Made by a program: the position numbers and the translations under genes. Under the pieces are notes generated by a model, which saw only the letters and a program-made list of their open reading frames with translations, was not told where the DNA came from and searched no databases. A stretch of DNA of 50,328 nucleotides from Parcubacteria group bacterium Greene0416_39 (GTDB lineage Bacteria; Patescibacteriota; Minisyncoccia; Minisyncoccales; UBA10102), in assembly GCA_007375675.1 (NCBI GenBank), contig VMEU01000005.1, positions 1 to 50,328 on the forward strand, in the 5' to 3' direction. Numbering within the stretch: position 1 is the first letter of the stretch; every line of letters begins with the position of its first letter. This document shows, one piece after another, positions 1 to 8,829 of the stretch.

Positions 1-419
1 TGGAGGCGCTGCACCTCTCTCTTTTCTTTGCCCTTGGGTTCGTAGTAGTAATCGAGTCCGCATTCGCCGATTGCAACAACTTTTCCCTTCGACGAGTTCA
101 GGGCAAGTTCTTTGTATTTTTCATAATAAAACTCTTCTCCTTTGGTTTCAAAAACCATCCACGGTTCTTTTTTCACTTGTTCTGACTGCACTTCCAGAAC
201 ATCGACTTCGCGTTCTTCCAGATGAATAGGGTGCAGGCCTATGGCAGCATACACTCCTTCAGGATAGCGTTCTGCCATTTCTACAGCTCTCTTTGAGGTA
301 GAATATTGGGTGCCTGGCATAATAACCCAGGTATCATTCTCAAGGGCGCGTTTCAAAACTGCGTCGCTGTCTTCTTTGAAGGCGTTGAAATTGACGTGAG
401 CGTGGGTATCTATAAACAT
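1..419 (-). CDS. TatD family hydrolase (3' end truncated by window edge)
   Basis: Reverse-strand translation MFIDTHAHVNFNAFKEDSDAVLKRALENDTWVIMPGTQYSTSKRAVEMAERYPEGVYAAIGLHPIHLEE...VAIGECGLDYYY; TatD motifs DTHAH, GLHP, GECGLDY. Confidence 0.88.
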   Translation of the reverse strand, partial: MFIDTHAHVNFNAFKEDSDAVLKRALENDTWVIMPGTQYSTSKRAVEMAERYPEGVYAAIGLHPIHLEEREVDVLEVQSEQVKKEPWMVFETKGEEFYYEKYKELALNSSKGKVVAIGECGLDYYYEPKGKEKREVQRL

Positions 420-452
420 ATAGTTATTCTAACAGAAGTTACAAAAATAGAA

Positions 453-479
453 GAGGCTCCCTGAAAATCAGGAAGCCTC
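453..479 (-). terminator. Rho-independent terminator
   Basis: GAGGCTTCCTGA-TTT-TCAGGGAGCCTC hairpin followed by TTCTATTTTTG on the minus strand. Confidence 0.7.
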
Positions 480-501
480 CTAGGCAGCGGGAAGAGGAGC
501 G

Positions 502-699
502 CTAAAGAGAGCGCTCAAGGTCTGGAATGATCCCTTCTCGAAGATGCCGTAAACGCCTCAAGGAAGGTTCAAGGTCATCGCCAGTTAGATTGGGATGTTC
601 TAGGCTTGCTTCCAAATCCTCGGCTTCTTTCACTCTTGTTCACAACAAGAGATGAATATCTCCGGTCCCGGATTGGTCATCGCCAGGGCCACCAACCAT
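502..699 (-). CDS. Small ORF (65 aa) interrupted by one in-frame UGA at codon 20; hypothetical or pseudogene
   Basis: SD-like GGAGAAGAG upstream of ATG; MVGGPGDDQSGTGDIHLLL*TRVKEAEDLEASLEHPNLTGDDLEPSLRRLRHLREGIIPDLERSL*; lies between two terminator-like hairpins. Confidence 0.35.
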
Positions 700-793
700 T
701 TTCTCTTCTCCGTTGAATGTACGGCTCTCTAAGTTTTGAGGGCCGCCTTGAATCCTTCAACAAATTCAGGACTCAAGGCGAGGCTCAAAGAAA

Positions 794-818
794 GAAGCCT
801 CCCTGGCTGGGAGGCTTC
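794..818 (-). terminator. Terminator/attenuator-like hairpin
   Basis: Perfect GAAGCCTCCC-AGCCA-GGGAGGCTTC followed by TTTCTTT on the minus strand. Confidence 0.6.
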
Positions 819-935
819 GCGGTTTCTATCTTTAAGTTTACTTACTCATGCGAAAATCTCCCAGTCAATTGAGGGGTAATAACCAACAAAGAAATAAGTT
901 TTTGGGAGTTTCTCGTGTTCATACTCACTTTGGAC

Positions 936-965
936 AGTATATAAAATACCAAGGCTCCTTGTCAA
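936..965 (-). promoter_or_regulatory. Sigma70-like promoter
   Basis: TTGACA (960-965) - 18 nt - TATACT (936-941) on the minus strand. Confidence 0.6.
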
Positions 966-978
966 GGGGAAAAGAAGA

Positions 979-1020
979 AGAGGGTCCCTCGGCCGCATAT
1001 TGCGACACGAGAAACCCTCT
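979..1020 (-). terminator. Terminator downstream of pheA
   Basis: AGAGGGT...ACCCTCT stem with extended imperfect pairing, then TCTTCTTTT. Confidence 0.55.
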
Positions 1021-1037
1021 TTGGTCATGCGACCTTG

Positions 1038-1943
1038 CTAGCCCACCCCCGCCTTTCGAGGGTAGGAACCCAGGACTTTAACCACTTCCACTTGGCGCCG
1101 CACGCCAGCCATCGCCTCATCGACTTGAGGGTCCTCCAGATGACCATTTAACTCAACCACGAACACATCGTCGTCAAGCGCCCTCTTGCTAGGACGAGAC
1201 ATAACTTTCGTCAAGTTAATGCCCAGCCGAGCAAATTCACCAAGAATCCAGTAAAGAGTGCCAGGGCGGTCCTTCTCCTTGGGAAAAATGCACAGCAACG
1301 TCTTGTCGTCCCCAGTCGGCGGGGGGGAGGGTGAACGGCATACCACCACAAACCGGGTGATGTTGTTCTTTTGATCTTGGATATCCCGTGCGAGCACCTC
1401 GGCGCCTGGGCATGTTTTTGCTGCGAAGGCTGAAGCGATTGCCACCACTCCATATGGAGTCTTCATCGCCTCCACCACTGCGCCTGCGGTAGACAAGGTT
1501 GCAATCCTTGCAGCGTGGGGGCAATGAGAATCAAGGAACTTACTACACTGCCCGAGTGCCTGCGGATGCGACAACACCGAAACAACCTGCTCCAGAACAG
1601 TTCCATTTGGCCCAATAAGACACTGTTCAACGGGAAGCAGAAGCTCTGCGACTATCGTGATACCTGTGCCGCTGTGGTCGAACCTGTCGTCAAAGATAAA
1701 CTCGTCCATGACCCCATTTACTACCCCTTCAGTGTTGTTATAGATAGGAACGATGCCCTTATTGGCCTCTCTGCGCACAACCATACGGAGTACCTCTTCA
1801 TTCGACTGTGCCGGCACAAGTTCGGCTGTCGAATCGTACCGAACCGCAGCTTCAGAGCCAAATGTGCCATAGGGAGTAAGATACGCAATTCGACCTCCCA
1901 TAACTACAGGGTAAGACCCGAGTCTACCAACTTGACTATCCAT
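1038..1943 (-). CDS. pheA: Prephenate dehydratase with C-terminal ACT domain
   Basis: IAYLTPYGTFGSEAAV, NNTEGVVNGVMDE, SHPQALGQC, NNITRFVVV and an ACT-like tail (PGTLYWILGEFARLGINLTKVMSRPSK); GAGGAG SD before ATG. Confidence 0.85.
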   Translation of the reverse strand: MDSQVGRLGSYPVVMGGRIAYLTPYGTFGSEAAVRYDSTAELVPAQSNEEVLRMVVRREANKGIVPIYNNTEGVVNGVMDEFIFDDRFDHSGTGITIVAELLLPVEQCLIGPNGTVLEQVVSVLSHPQALGQCSKFLDSHCPHAARIATLSTAGAVVEAMKTPYGVVAIASAFAAKTCPGAEVLARDIQDQKNNITRFVVVCRSPSPPPTGDDKTLLCIFPKEKDRPGTLYWILGEFARLGINLTKVMSRPSKRALDDDVFVVELNGHLEDPQVDEAMAGVRRQVEVVKVLGSYPRKAGVG

Positions 1944-2016
1944 CGATCTCCTCTTTTGTGAAAGTGCACTCCAAAGAATTGAAGATAACTTCGATTTTCC
2001 CTGGTGAGAACCCTTC

Positions 2017-2070
2017 GACTTCGCTCAGGGCTCTCATTAGAGAGCATCACGTAACCCTTCGATTCCACTC
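2017..2070. repeat. Two copies of CCCTTCGA(C/T)T(T/C)C(G/A)CTCAGGG repeat
   Basis: cccttcgacttcgctcaggg and cccttcgattccactcaggg about 38 nt apart; coordinates approximate. Confidence 0.5.
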
Positions 2071-2268
2071 AGGGTCTTTTCGCCTACAGGCGAAAAGAAA
2101 ACCAGCCCCTTTTGCGAAGAGGCTGGAGTTCATTTTAAGAGATCTATATCAACTCAAAACTTCCAAGCTCTTCGCTGGGTTGGTAAAGATAAAGAAGAAA
2201 AAGAAATTTCTAGACTGTTGGATCGTTTTCATTTTCAATTTAAAGTGTATCATGCCAAAAAATTCTTG

Positions 2269-2946
2269 TCAAGCACTGCGCGCCAAGGTGCCACGAATGC
2301 CTTGCAGACGGAATTCCTCCTCTATCTCCAGAATCTCTTCTTTGGAAACTTCGTGTTTGTCGTTCATGGCGTGCTCAACGAGAGAAACCCTGAATTCCCT
2401 TTGAATGTCTGGGTCAAGTTTCTCTGTGCGCATTTTCTCAAGCTGCTTTGAGGAATAATGGGAAAAGTCTTGCTCCACCTCCTTGGCAATACTCTCTTGC
2501 TCTTGGATCAATGGATTGTTTGGCGCGAGCGATTTTGCAATGTCTAGCCATTTGTGCCCCTCTGCAAAGTCAAAATAATGAAAGTAGCTCATGGCAAGAT
2601 CCATATAGGCGTTGGGGTTTGTGAGGTCTCGGCTGATTGCTTCTCGTAAATACTTTCGGCCTTCTTCCAAGTTGCCTAACAACACCTTAAGCCACCCCAT
2701 ACTCCTCAAATGTTCTGAATGATTTGGCAAAAGCTCGTCTGCTTTCTCCAAGGACTGTTGCGCCAAAAAGAGCAGCCCCCACTTCATTCTTGCGATTCCC
2801 AAAAGATAGTGGGCATACGCAACATGAGGGAAAAGAGCGGCAACGCGCTTTAAAAGCATTGCTGCTTCAGGATACTTGCGCTGGCGCAGTAAACCGTCCG
2901 CCTTGGCAATATACTCTTTAAATTGTTCACTGTGCTGCTCTTCCAT
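2269..2946 (-). CDS. Tetratricopeptide repeat protein
   Basis: TPR-like helical repeats (YPEAAMLLKRVAALFPHVAYAHYLLGIARMKWG...NPNAYMDLAMSYFHYFDFAEGHKWLDIAKSLAPNNP). Confidence 0.75.
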   Translation of the reverse strand: MEEQHSEQFKEYIAKADGLLRQRKYPEAAMLLKRVAALFPHVAYAHYLLGIARMKWGLLFLAQQSLEKADELLPNHSEHLRSMGWLKVLLGNLEEGRKYLREAISRDLTNPNAYMDLAMSYFHYFDFAEGHKWLDIAKSLAPNNPLIQEQESIAKEVEQDFSHYSSKQLEKMRTEKLDPDIQREFRVSLVEHAMNDKHEVSKEEILEIEEEFRLQGIRGTLARSA

Positions 2947-2993
2947 ACATTAAAATATACTATATTTGAGTCCTCTACACCACAAAAAAAACC

Positions 2994-3015
2994 GGGGCGA
3001 TCCGAGGATCGCCCC
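2994..3015 (-). terminator. Terminator-like hairpin
   Basis: GGGGCGATCC-GA-GGATCGCCCC with a run of A on the plus strand (poly-T on minus). Confidence 0.7.
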
Positions 3016-3047
3016 TTTCTTGAGAATCTGAAGATTCCCTTGCTGCG

Positions 3048-3374
3048 TTACTCTTCCAACCAAAGAGGTCTGGGGAAAGCCACCTCTCCATGGCCCCAAA
3101 TCCAGAACCAATGCTCGCGAGACAGTTGTATGAGTTCTATGAGCGAAAGATTTTTTGTCTCAATACCGTAGAGTTTCTCAAGAGCCTCCCTAACTTTCAA
3201 TTGAAAAACTCCTTGATATATTTCCTCCAACTCGGAAGTATTGCCCCGTGTAAAATTTCTCACATCTTCGGGTATAGTGACCCATTGAGGGGGCCACTCG
3301 CAATGCAAACCCCAATCCTCGACCCTTTTCGCATTTGTCTTGTACCGAATTAATCCTGCTTCGCTAGAATTCAT
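3048..3374 (-). CDS. Hypothetical protein
   Basis: ORF MNSSEAGLIRYKTNAKRVEDWGLHCEWPPQWVTIPEDV...; GGAGG SD upstream of ATG at 3374. Confidence 0.55.
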   Translation of the reverse strand: MNSSEAGLIRYKTNAKRVEDWGLHCEWPPQWVTIPEDVRNFTRGNTSELEEIYQGVFQLKVREALEKLYGIETKNLSLIELIQLSREHWFWIWGHGEVAFPRPLWLEE

Positions 3375-3524
3375 TTTGAGAAACCTCCGCTTTTTATATT
3401 TTGCAAACAGATCCAGCACTATCTGATCGCTTTTGTGTAAAGAACTCCCTGTTCGTGCTGGTGATTAAGCGCTTTACGAGAAAACGTTCAATCATCAACA
3501 CAAGCCCTTCGACCTAAACAAAAA

Positions 3525-3544
3525 CTCCTGGCAAGATCCAGGAG
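3525..3544 (-). terminator. Terminator downstream of trpR-like gene
   Basis: CTCCTGG-ATCTTG-CCAGGAG followed by TTTTTGTTT on the minus strand. Confidence 0.6.
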
Positions 3545-3647
3545 GGCTTTCAATGATTTAAGAAAAACTTATTTCACATCAAAAAAGCTGGACCTTGCAA
3601 AAATTTCAAAGTCCACCACCAACTCATTTGTTTTAATATTCTTTGTT

Positions 3648-3947
3648 TCATATGCCTATTTTCTTTATAATTTGCTGAAACCCTCCTTTTTTATTGAGAA
3701 GTTCTCTTGAACCCCGCGTAATGGTCGCAATGCTCACATGCAAGTTTTTTGCAATTTCTCTCTGGGGGATACCGCATGCGAGCTGCTTCACAATCTGCCA
3801 TCGAATAGGAATCTCTTTATACTCTGTTGGCGTTAGAATATCTTCGAGAAAAGCTCGCAAAAGTTTTTGGTCAGGCGCAATCTTCAAGAGCACCCGGACC
3901 AATCCCCACGCATATGCATCTTTTTGTTTTCTCTCGCCTATTCTCAT
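3648..3947 (-). CDS. TrpR/YerC-YecD family HTH repressor
   Basis: LLRAFLEDILTPTEYKEIPIRWQIVKQLACGIPQREIAKNLHVSIATITRGSRELL; Trp-repressor-like HTH. Confidence 0.85.
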   Translation of the reverse strand: MRIGERKQKDAYAWGLVRVLLKIAPDQKLLRAFLEDILTPTEYKEIPIRWQIVKQLACGIPQREIAKNLHVSIATITRGSRELLNKKGGFQQIIKKIGI

Positions 3948-3977
3948 GTTCTATACAACATCCAACATAACACCACC

Positions 3978-4018
3978 ATTGTAATAGTACAATATATCAT
4001 ACCCAGAACCCCTGTCAA
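3978..4018 (-). promoter_or_regulatory. trpR-like gene promoter with overlapping operator-like dyad
   Basis: TTGACA (4013-4018) - 16 nt - TATATT (3991-3996), followed by ATTGTA-CTAT-TACAAT inverted repeat (3978-3993). Confidence 0.6.
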
Positions 4019-4079
4019 GCCCAGTGACGTCAATTTATTGCCATGGCAAGATTTTGACGTATGGCGTTGAGCGGGCTTT

Positions 4080-5843
4080 CTATTTTCTCGGAAAAAGAAG
4101 GCTCCGGTGCTTGTTGACTTCTAATTTCAACAAGCTTGCTGTTTCTTTTGAGATATTCGTTTCCTCAATTTTTGGGAAAACAGGAGTAATGTGACGGGGA
4201 AGTTCTATCTTTCCTTTATGGCTAAGAAAATGCCAAAAATCTTTTCCTTCTCGGATATAGGAACTCCATTTTTTGTAGCCAAATAGGTAATTGAACCTGT
4301 CTGAACTCTCGGGAACAAACGGGTAGAGAAGCACTCCCAAAGCGTTTGCAAGAGAAAGAGCAGCCAAGACCACTATCTTTGCTTTTCTGGGGTCTTCTTT
4401 TACCATCTTCCAAACCTGATTTCGATCAACGTATGCATTGCCAAAAGACGCTAAATCCACAATTGCTTGGAGAGCAGATCGGAACTCGCCTTTATTGAGA
4501 TGATTTTCAGTTTTCTCAAATGCCTTTTCGATTCGAGTTTTTACTTCAAGAGCAACGCTTTTGGGCGTAAGATAAAATTTTGAACCGAAATTCTTTTGGG
4601 CAAGCACAGCCACGCGATGAATATAATTCCCAATGGTCCCTACCAGGATACTGTTGTTTGTCTCTATGAATTCTTTCCAGGTAAAGTTAAATTCTTTTTG
4701 TTCTGGCATATTGAAAGCCACATAAAATCTAACTGCATCGATTGGATATTGCCCCACAAGGTAAGGAGTTTCAATAAACCAGCCGCGGCTTTTGGACATT
4801 TTCTTTCCCTCGAGGAGTAAGAATTTGTTCACGAAAACATTGGTGGGTAGATTGATTTTTTTATCATAGGCAATCAGCTGAGCAGGCCAGTTGATGCAAT
4901 GAAATACCAAATTGTCCTGGCCAACAAAATAATAGGTTTCTCCCTTTGGGTTATAGAAAAATTCGCGCCAATAATTTGGTTTTTTGATTTTTTGCGAGTA
5001 TTCAACAGCAGCTGAAAGATATCCAACCACTGCCTCAAACCATACATAGAATTTCTTACGTGTTATATTCTCAATCCTCTGAGATTTGGGAATCTTCTCA
5101 ATGGGTAAGGGTACTCCATAATCAATATCACGAGTAATAGAACGGGGCTTGAGACCTTCTCGAATCCACCCTAACGCTTCACTCTTCACCCATGCCCTCA
5201 TTGATGTTTGAGGAAGAAGCCACTTCTTAACATCTTTCTGTAATTTTGTGAGATCCAAAAAATAGTTCTCTGTTTCTTTTCTTGTTAAATTACTCTTGTC
5301 TGTTTTTGAAATGGGGTTAATGAGTTCAAGAGCATCCAAAGTTCTCCCACACTTCTCGCATTGATCTCCCCTAGCATCCGGTGCGTTGCAATAAGGACAC
5401 TGCCCTTCAATATACCGATCTTGGAGGAATTTTTTGGACTGTTCAGAGTATAATTGCTCTGTTTTTTTGATTTGAATAAACTTTTTCTTCAATAACTGCA
5501 AAAACATCTCTTGAACCACGTGTTGATGATTTTGAGTATGGGTAGAAGTATAAAGAGTATAGTCTATATCAAACTTTTTGAGATATTCTTTGTCTAACCT
5601 ATGAAATTGTGTGGCTATCTCTTCTGGTTTCTTTCTTTCTTTCTCTGCGCGTAAAGTGATGGGCGTACCATGAAAGTCGGAACCAGAAACCATTAAGACA
5701 CGGTTTCCCCTTAACTTATGGAACCGTGCAAAAATATCAGGAGGTAAATATGCTCCTGCCAGATTGCCAATATGGAAAATATCATTCACATATGGCCACG
5801 CAACTCCAATATAGATTTTCCTTACATTCTTTTTGCCTGCCAT
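4080..5843 (-). CDS. metG: Methionyl-tRNA synthetase
   Basis: VAWPYVNDIFHIGNLAGAYLPPDIFARFHKLRGNRVLMVSGSDFHGTPI, Zn motif CPYC..CEKC, KMSKS. Confidence 0.95.
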   Translation of the reverse strand: MAGKKNVRKIYIGVAWPYVNDIFHIGNLAGAYLPPDIFARFHKLRGNRVLMVSGSDFHGTPITLRAEKERKKPEEIATQFHRLDKEYLKKFDIDYTLYTSTHTQNHQHVVQEMFLQLLKKKFIQIKKTEQLYSEQSKKFLQDRYIEGQCPYCNAPDARGDQCEKCGRTLDALELINPISKTDKSNLTRKETENYFLDLTKLQKDVKKWLLPQTSMRAWVKSEALGWIREGLKPRSITRDIDYGVPLPIEKIPKSQRIENITRKKFYVWFEAVVGYLSAAVEYSQKIKKPNYWREFFYNPKGETYYFVGQDNLVFHCINWPAQLIAYDKKINLPTNVFVNKFLLLEGKKMSKSRGWFIETPYLVGQYPIDAVRFYVAFNMPEQKEFNFTWKEFIETNNSILVGTIGNYIHRVAVLAQKNFGSKFYLTPKSVALEVKTRIEKAFEKTENHLNKGEFRSALQAIVDLASFGNAYVDRNQVWKMVKEDPRKAKIVVLAALSLANALGVLLYPFVPESSDRFNYLFGYKKWSSYIREGKDFWHFLSHKGKIELPRHITPVFPKIEETNISKETASLLKLEVNKHRSLLFPRK

Positions 5844-5855
5844 GATGTTTTTGTA

Positions 5856-6449
5856 TCACTTTTCTTGATACACCACAACCACGAATTCTCCTCGGGGTTT
5901 TCCCGCTTGGAGTTGTTCAAGAACTTCGTTAATGGTTCCTCGATAGATAGTCTCAAACTTTTTAGTGAGTTCTCGCCCCACGACAACCTTTGGGAGGTTC
6001 TCTCCCTTATATACAAGGGAGAGAACCTTGCATATCTCATAAAGGGTTTTTAAAATTCGGTAGGGTGATTCATAAAAGATTACAGGATACTGCGACTGGG
6101 CGATTTCTTGAAAAAACTTTTTCCTTCCTTTCTTGTGGGGCGGATATCCCAGTAAAAACGCGACGAGTTCGTTGCCCGGGTCTGAAATCCCGGGCGTGCC
6201 GGCATCTGAAACCAAGGCAATGTTTTTGCCCTGTGAAAGCAAATCAAATACTCGCGACATTGCTTTTTCTCCCGAATGCTGGTGATAAGAAAGAGTACGC
6301 GTATGGATCTCATAATGCGAAAGCAGCTTCCTTGTCACTCTTGTGTCTTCGCAAAGCACAAAGTCAACTTCTTTCAGAATCCGCAGGACACGGAGGGAAA
6401 TATCTTCCAAGTTCCCGATTGGAGTAGCAACAATGTATAATATACCCAT
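5856..6449 (-). CDS. rsmI: 16S rRNA (cytidine-2'-O)-methyltransferase RsmI, apparently internally shortened
   Basis: MGILYIVATPIGNLEDISLRVLRILKEVDFVLCEDTRVTRKLL, VSDAGTPGISDPGNELV, FYESPYRILKTL, RELTKKFETIYRGT. Confidence 0.9.
   Translation of the reverse strand: MGILYIVATPIGNLEDISLRVLRILKEVDFVLCEDTRVTRKLLSHYEIHTRTLSYHQHSGEKAMSRVFDLLSQGKNIALVSDAGTPGISDPGNELVAFLLGYPPHKKGRKKFFQEIAQSQYPVIFYESPYRILKTLYEICKVLSLVYKGENLPKVVVGRELTKKFETIYRGTINEVLEQLQAGKPRGEFVVVVYQEK
5995..6028. repeat. In-frame inverted repeat inside rsmI
   Basis: AGGTTCTCTCCCTT-atatac-AAGGGAGAGAACCT, perfect 14-bp stem. Confidence 0.85.
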
Positions 6450-6487
6450 AAGAAAATTGAGAACTATGGATTTTCTGCATTCAAAAA

Positions 6488-7519
6488 TTATGGCGTTGCG
6501 GTCTTTTCTTCTTTGCGTTTCTTAAGAAAGTCTCGCAAAAATTCAAAGAGAATGCCTGCAATGGGAACTGCCAAAATGGCTCCCATAATGCCCCAGAGCT
6601 CAGCTCCCACTGCAAGAGAAACAAGCACGAGCACCGGAGACAACCCGATGAATTTCTTGGTGAGGAGCGGCGTTAAAACGATGCCTTCGATCTGCTGAAT
6701 CAACGCAAATGCGAGAAGAACAAAAAGTACTTTCAGCCCGGAGTCTACCGCAACCACTAAAGCAATGAGAAAACCGGTAAGAAGCGGCCCTACAACAGGA
6801 ATAAAGTTCAAAACTCCTGCGATAAGACCCAAAGAAAACGGGTACTGCGCGTTGAAAACCGCAAGAGTGATATAGGTTGCTCCTCCCACAAACAGAGAAC
6901 TCACCAGGCGGGACACGAACCACGCAGAAACCTTTTTTTGAGACCTTGCCCAAATATCTAAGGCCAAGGCCTCGTACCTTTTTGAAAAGAACACGCTAAT
7001 CCCTCTTTCAATGCCTTTTTCTTCAAGCGAGAGAAATATGGCGATGCTGGTTACAAACACGGTCGCGTAAATGCCTCCGAAAATCGCAAAGAGCGCAGAA
7101 AAAATGCTTGAGGCAAGTTTCTCTGCTCCTCCCGCAAAGGTGTCTATGAAGGTTTGGATGTCTGAAAACGCCGCAAACCCCAAGCCTTGCAAGGGAGGAG
7201 CAAGCGTCTCAAAATACTGAGGGAACAGTTTTGAGAACCTCTGGACTTCCTGAATGAACAATGGAGAGGTTCCATACACGATAAATGCGAGCACGCCGAA
7301 GACAAAAAGATACATTCCAACCGTTGCAACCACACGAGGAACTCTTTTCCTCTGCAAAAAATCAATGACAGGGTCAAACAGTAAAGAAAGGATCACCCCA
7401 AAAAGCACCCACACAAGAATGTTTCTCGTGAGGAATAAAATATAGAGTACGAGGCCTGAAACCGCGAGCTTTAAAATGGTGCTCCACGAAATGTCTAATA
7501 CTCTGTTTTCCTGATTCAT
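6488..7519 (-). CDS. AI-2E family transporter (PerM-like membrane protein)
   Basis: Multi-TM protein; SLLFDPVIDFLQRKRVPR, GLIAGVLNFIPVVGPLLTGF. Confidence 0.88.
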   Translation of the reverse strand: MNQENRVLDISWSTILKLAVSGLVLYILFLTRNILVWVLFGVILSLLFDPVIDFLQRKRVPRVVATVGMYLFVFGVLAFIVYGTSPLFIQEVQRFSKLFPQYFETLAPPLQGLGFAAFSDIQTFIDTFAGGAEKLASSIFSALFAIFGGIYATVFVTSIAIFLSLEEKGIERGISVFFSKRYEALALDIWARSQKKVSAWFVSRLVSSLFVGGATYITLAVFNAQYPFSLGLIAGVLNFIPVVGPLLTGFLIALVVAVDSGLKVLFVLLAFALIQQIEGIVLTPLLTKKFIGLSPVLVLVSLAVGAELWGIMGAILAVPIAGILFEFLRDFLKKRKEEKTATP

Positions 7520-7521
7520 AT

Positions 7522-8829
7522 TTACAGGCGTAATAGTTTCTCAAACTGCTTTTTCTCTTTTCCGCCTGCGGCGGATCCGCCTCTGGAGGAAAAGGGCCCA
7601 ACAAGTACAAGATTGAGTCTGTTATTCACAAAAAGCTCTTGGGCAACTCTCTTAATATCACTCGCCCTTACGCTCTTTATCTTATCATATACTTGGGCTG
7701 GCGTTAAAACCCGGTGCTCCAGAAGCTCCTGGATACCATAAAAGGATGCTTTCTCATCTGAAGCTTCAAGATTTAGAGCCATTTGCCCTTTGATATGCTC
7801 CTTTGCTTTCTTCAGTTCTTTGACAGGAACTGGGAAGCGAACAATCTTTTTGTACTCGTGCAAAATGGTTCTTATCGCCTTCTCTGCGTTGCTCATCGTG
7901 ACGCCTGCCCTTGTAAGGAGGAATCCTGAATCCGGATCTTCTTCATTCGTCATCCCAACATCATAGGCAAGACCAAGTTTGTCTCGCACCTCAATAAAAA
8001 GACGCGAGCTCATCATCCCCCCTAGGATGGTTGCAAGAAGTCCTTGGGTAAATCTAGCAGGATGGAACATGTTGTATGCCCTTACTCCAAGCGCAATTCG
8101 CGCTTGGTCTATTCCCCGCCATTCGAGAAGAATCTCTGGTTTTTTTTGGGATTCGTACACAGGTTTTCTGTCTTTGAACATTTCTTGTGAAGTCTTGCTG
8201 AAAAGCGAAGCTGCGCGTTTTTGCGTATCTTCCTCATCAATATTCCCTGCAACGCATACCACGGTTCTTGATGCTATGTACTGACGTTTCATGTAAGAAA
8301 TCATATCTTGCCTCGTGAGGTTCAAAACGGTTTCTTTGGATCCTGCAACATTCCACCCTGCGGGCTGATCTCCGTAGAGCACTTCCCTCCAAAGGATTTC
8401 GGCTTTGCGCATGGGGTTGTCGTTGTAGATATTGATCTCTTCTATGACAGCTCCCTTTTCTTTTGCAATTTCTTTTGCCGGGAATATGGAGTTGAAAAAG
8501 ATATCTGAAACAAAATCAAGGGCGAGCGGCAAATCGTCGTATTCCACCTTGATCCAGTACCCAGTGAGTTCTTCGCTGGTGAACGCATTAAATGTTCCGC
8601 CTACCGCATCAATTGGTTCTGCGATTTCCAGGGTGCTCGGCCGCTTTTTGGTGCCTTTGAAAAACATGTGTTCCAAGAAATGCGAGATGCCGTTTTGCTC
8701 TTTGGTCTCGTACTTAGATCCTGTTTGCACCAATACCAAAACCGTCGCCGCCCCGGTTTCTTTTTGCGGAACAGTGACAATTCGAAGTCCCGAGGGAAGC
8801 GTAATCTTTTTAGGATTGAAGTCTGTCAT
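7522..8829 (-). CDS. M16 family zinc metallopeptidase
   Basis: HFLEHMFFKGT (HxxEH), TYxWIKVEYDDLPLALDFVSDIFF, R(S)RLFIEVRDKLGLAYDV. Confidence 0.93.
   Translation of the reverse strand: MTDFNPKKITLPSGLRIVTVPQKETGAATVLVLVQTGSKYETKEQNGISHFLEHMFFKGTKKRPSTLEIAEPIDAVGGTFNAFTSEELTGYWIKVEYDDLPLALDFVSDIFFNSIFPAKEIAKEKGAVIEEINIYNDNPMRKAEILWREVLYGDQPAGWNVAGSKETVLNLTRQDMISYMKRQYIASRTVVCVAGNIDEEDTQKRAASLFSKTSQEMFKDRKPVYESQKKPEILLEWRGIDQARIALGVRAYNMFHPARFTQGLLATILGGMMSSRLFIEVRDKLGLAYDVGMTNEEDPDSGFLLTRAGVTMSNAEKAIRTILHEYKKIVRFPVPVKELKKAKEHIKGQMALNLEASDEKASFYGIQELLEHRVLTPAQVYDKIKSVRASDIKRVAQELFVNNRLNLVLVGPFSSRGGSAAGGKEKKQFEKLLRL
7561..7590. repeat. Double-hairpin (6-3-6 x2) in-frame insertion in M16 peptidase gene
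   Basis: TCCGCC-TGC-GGCGGA | TCCGCC-TCT-GGAGGA. Confidence 0.85.

Noticed and set aside
502-699. UGA recoding (code 25 as in Gracilibacteria/SR1, or code 4)
   Set aside because: Several solid genes (infC, rsmI) end with TGA and no conserved gene contains in-frame TGA.
1515-1961. 148-aa plus-strand ORF antisense to pheA
   Set aside because: Shadow ORF of a well-supported prephenate dehydratase.
1958-2404. 148-aa plus-strand ORF (MKVHSKELKITSIFPGEN...)
   Set aside because: Runs through repeats, hairpins and antisense to the TPR gene; no recognisable domain or SD.
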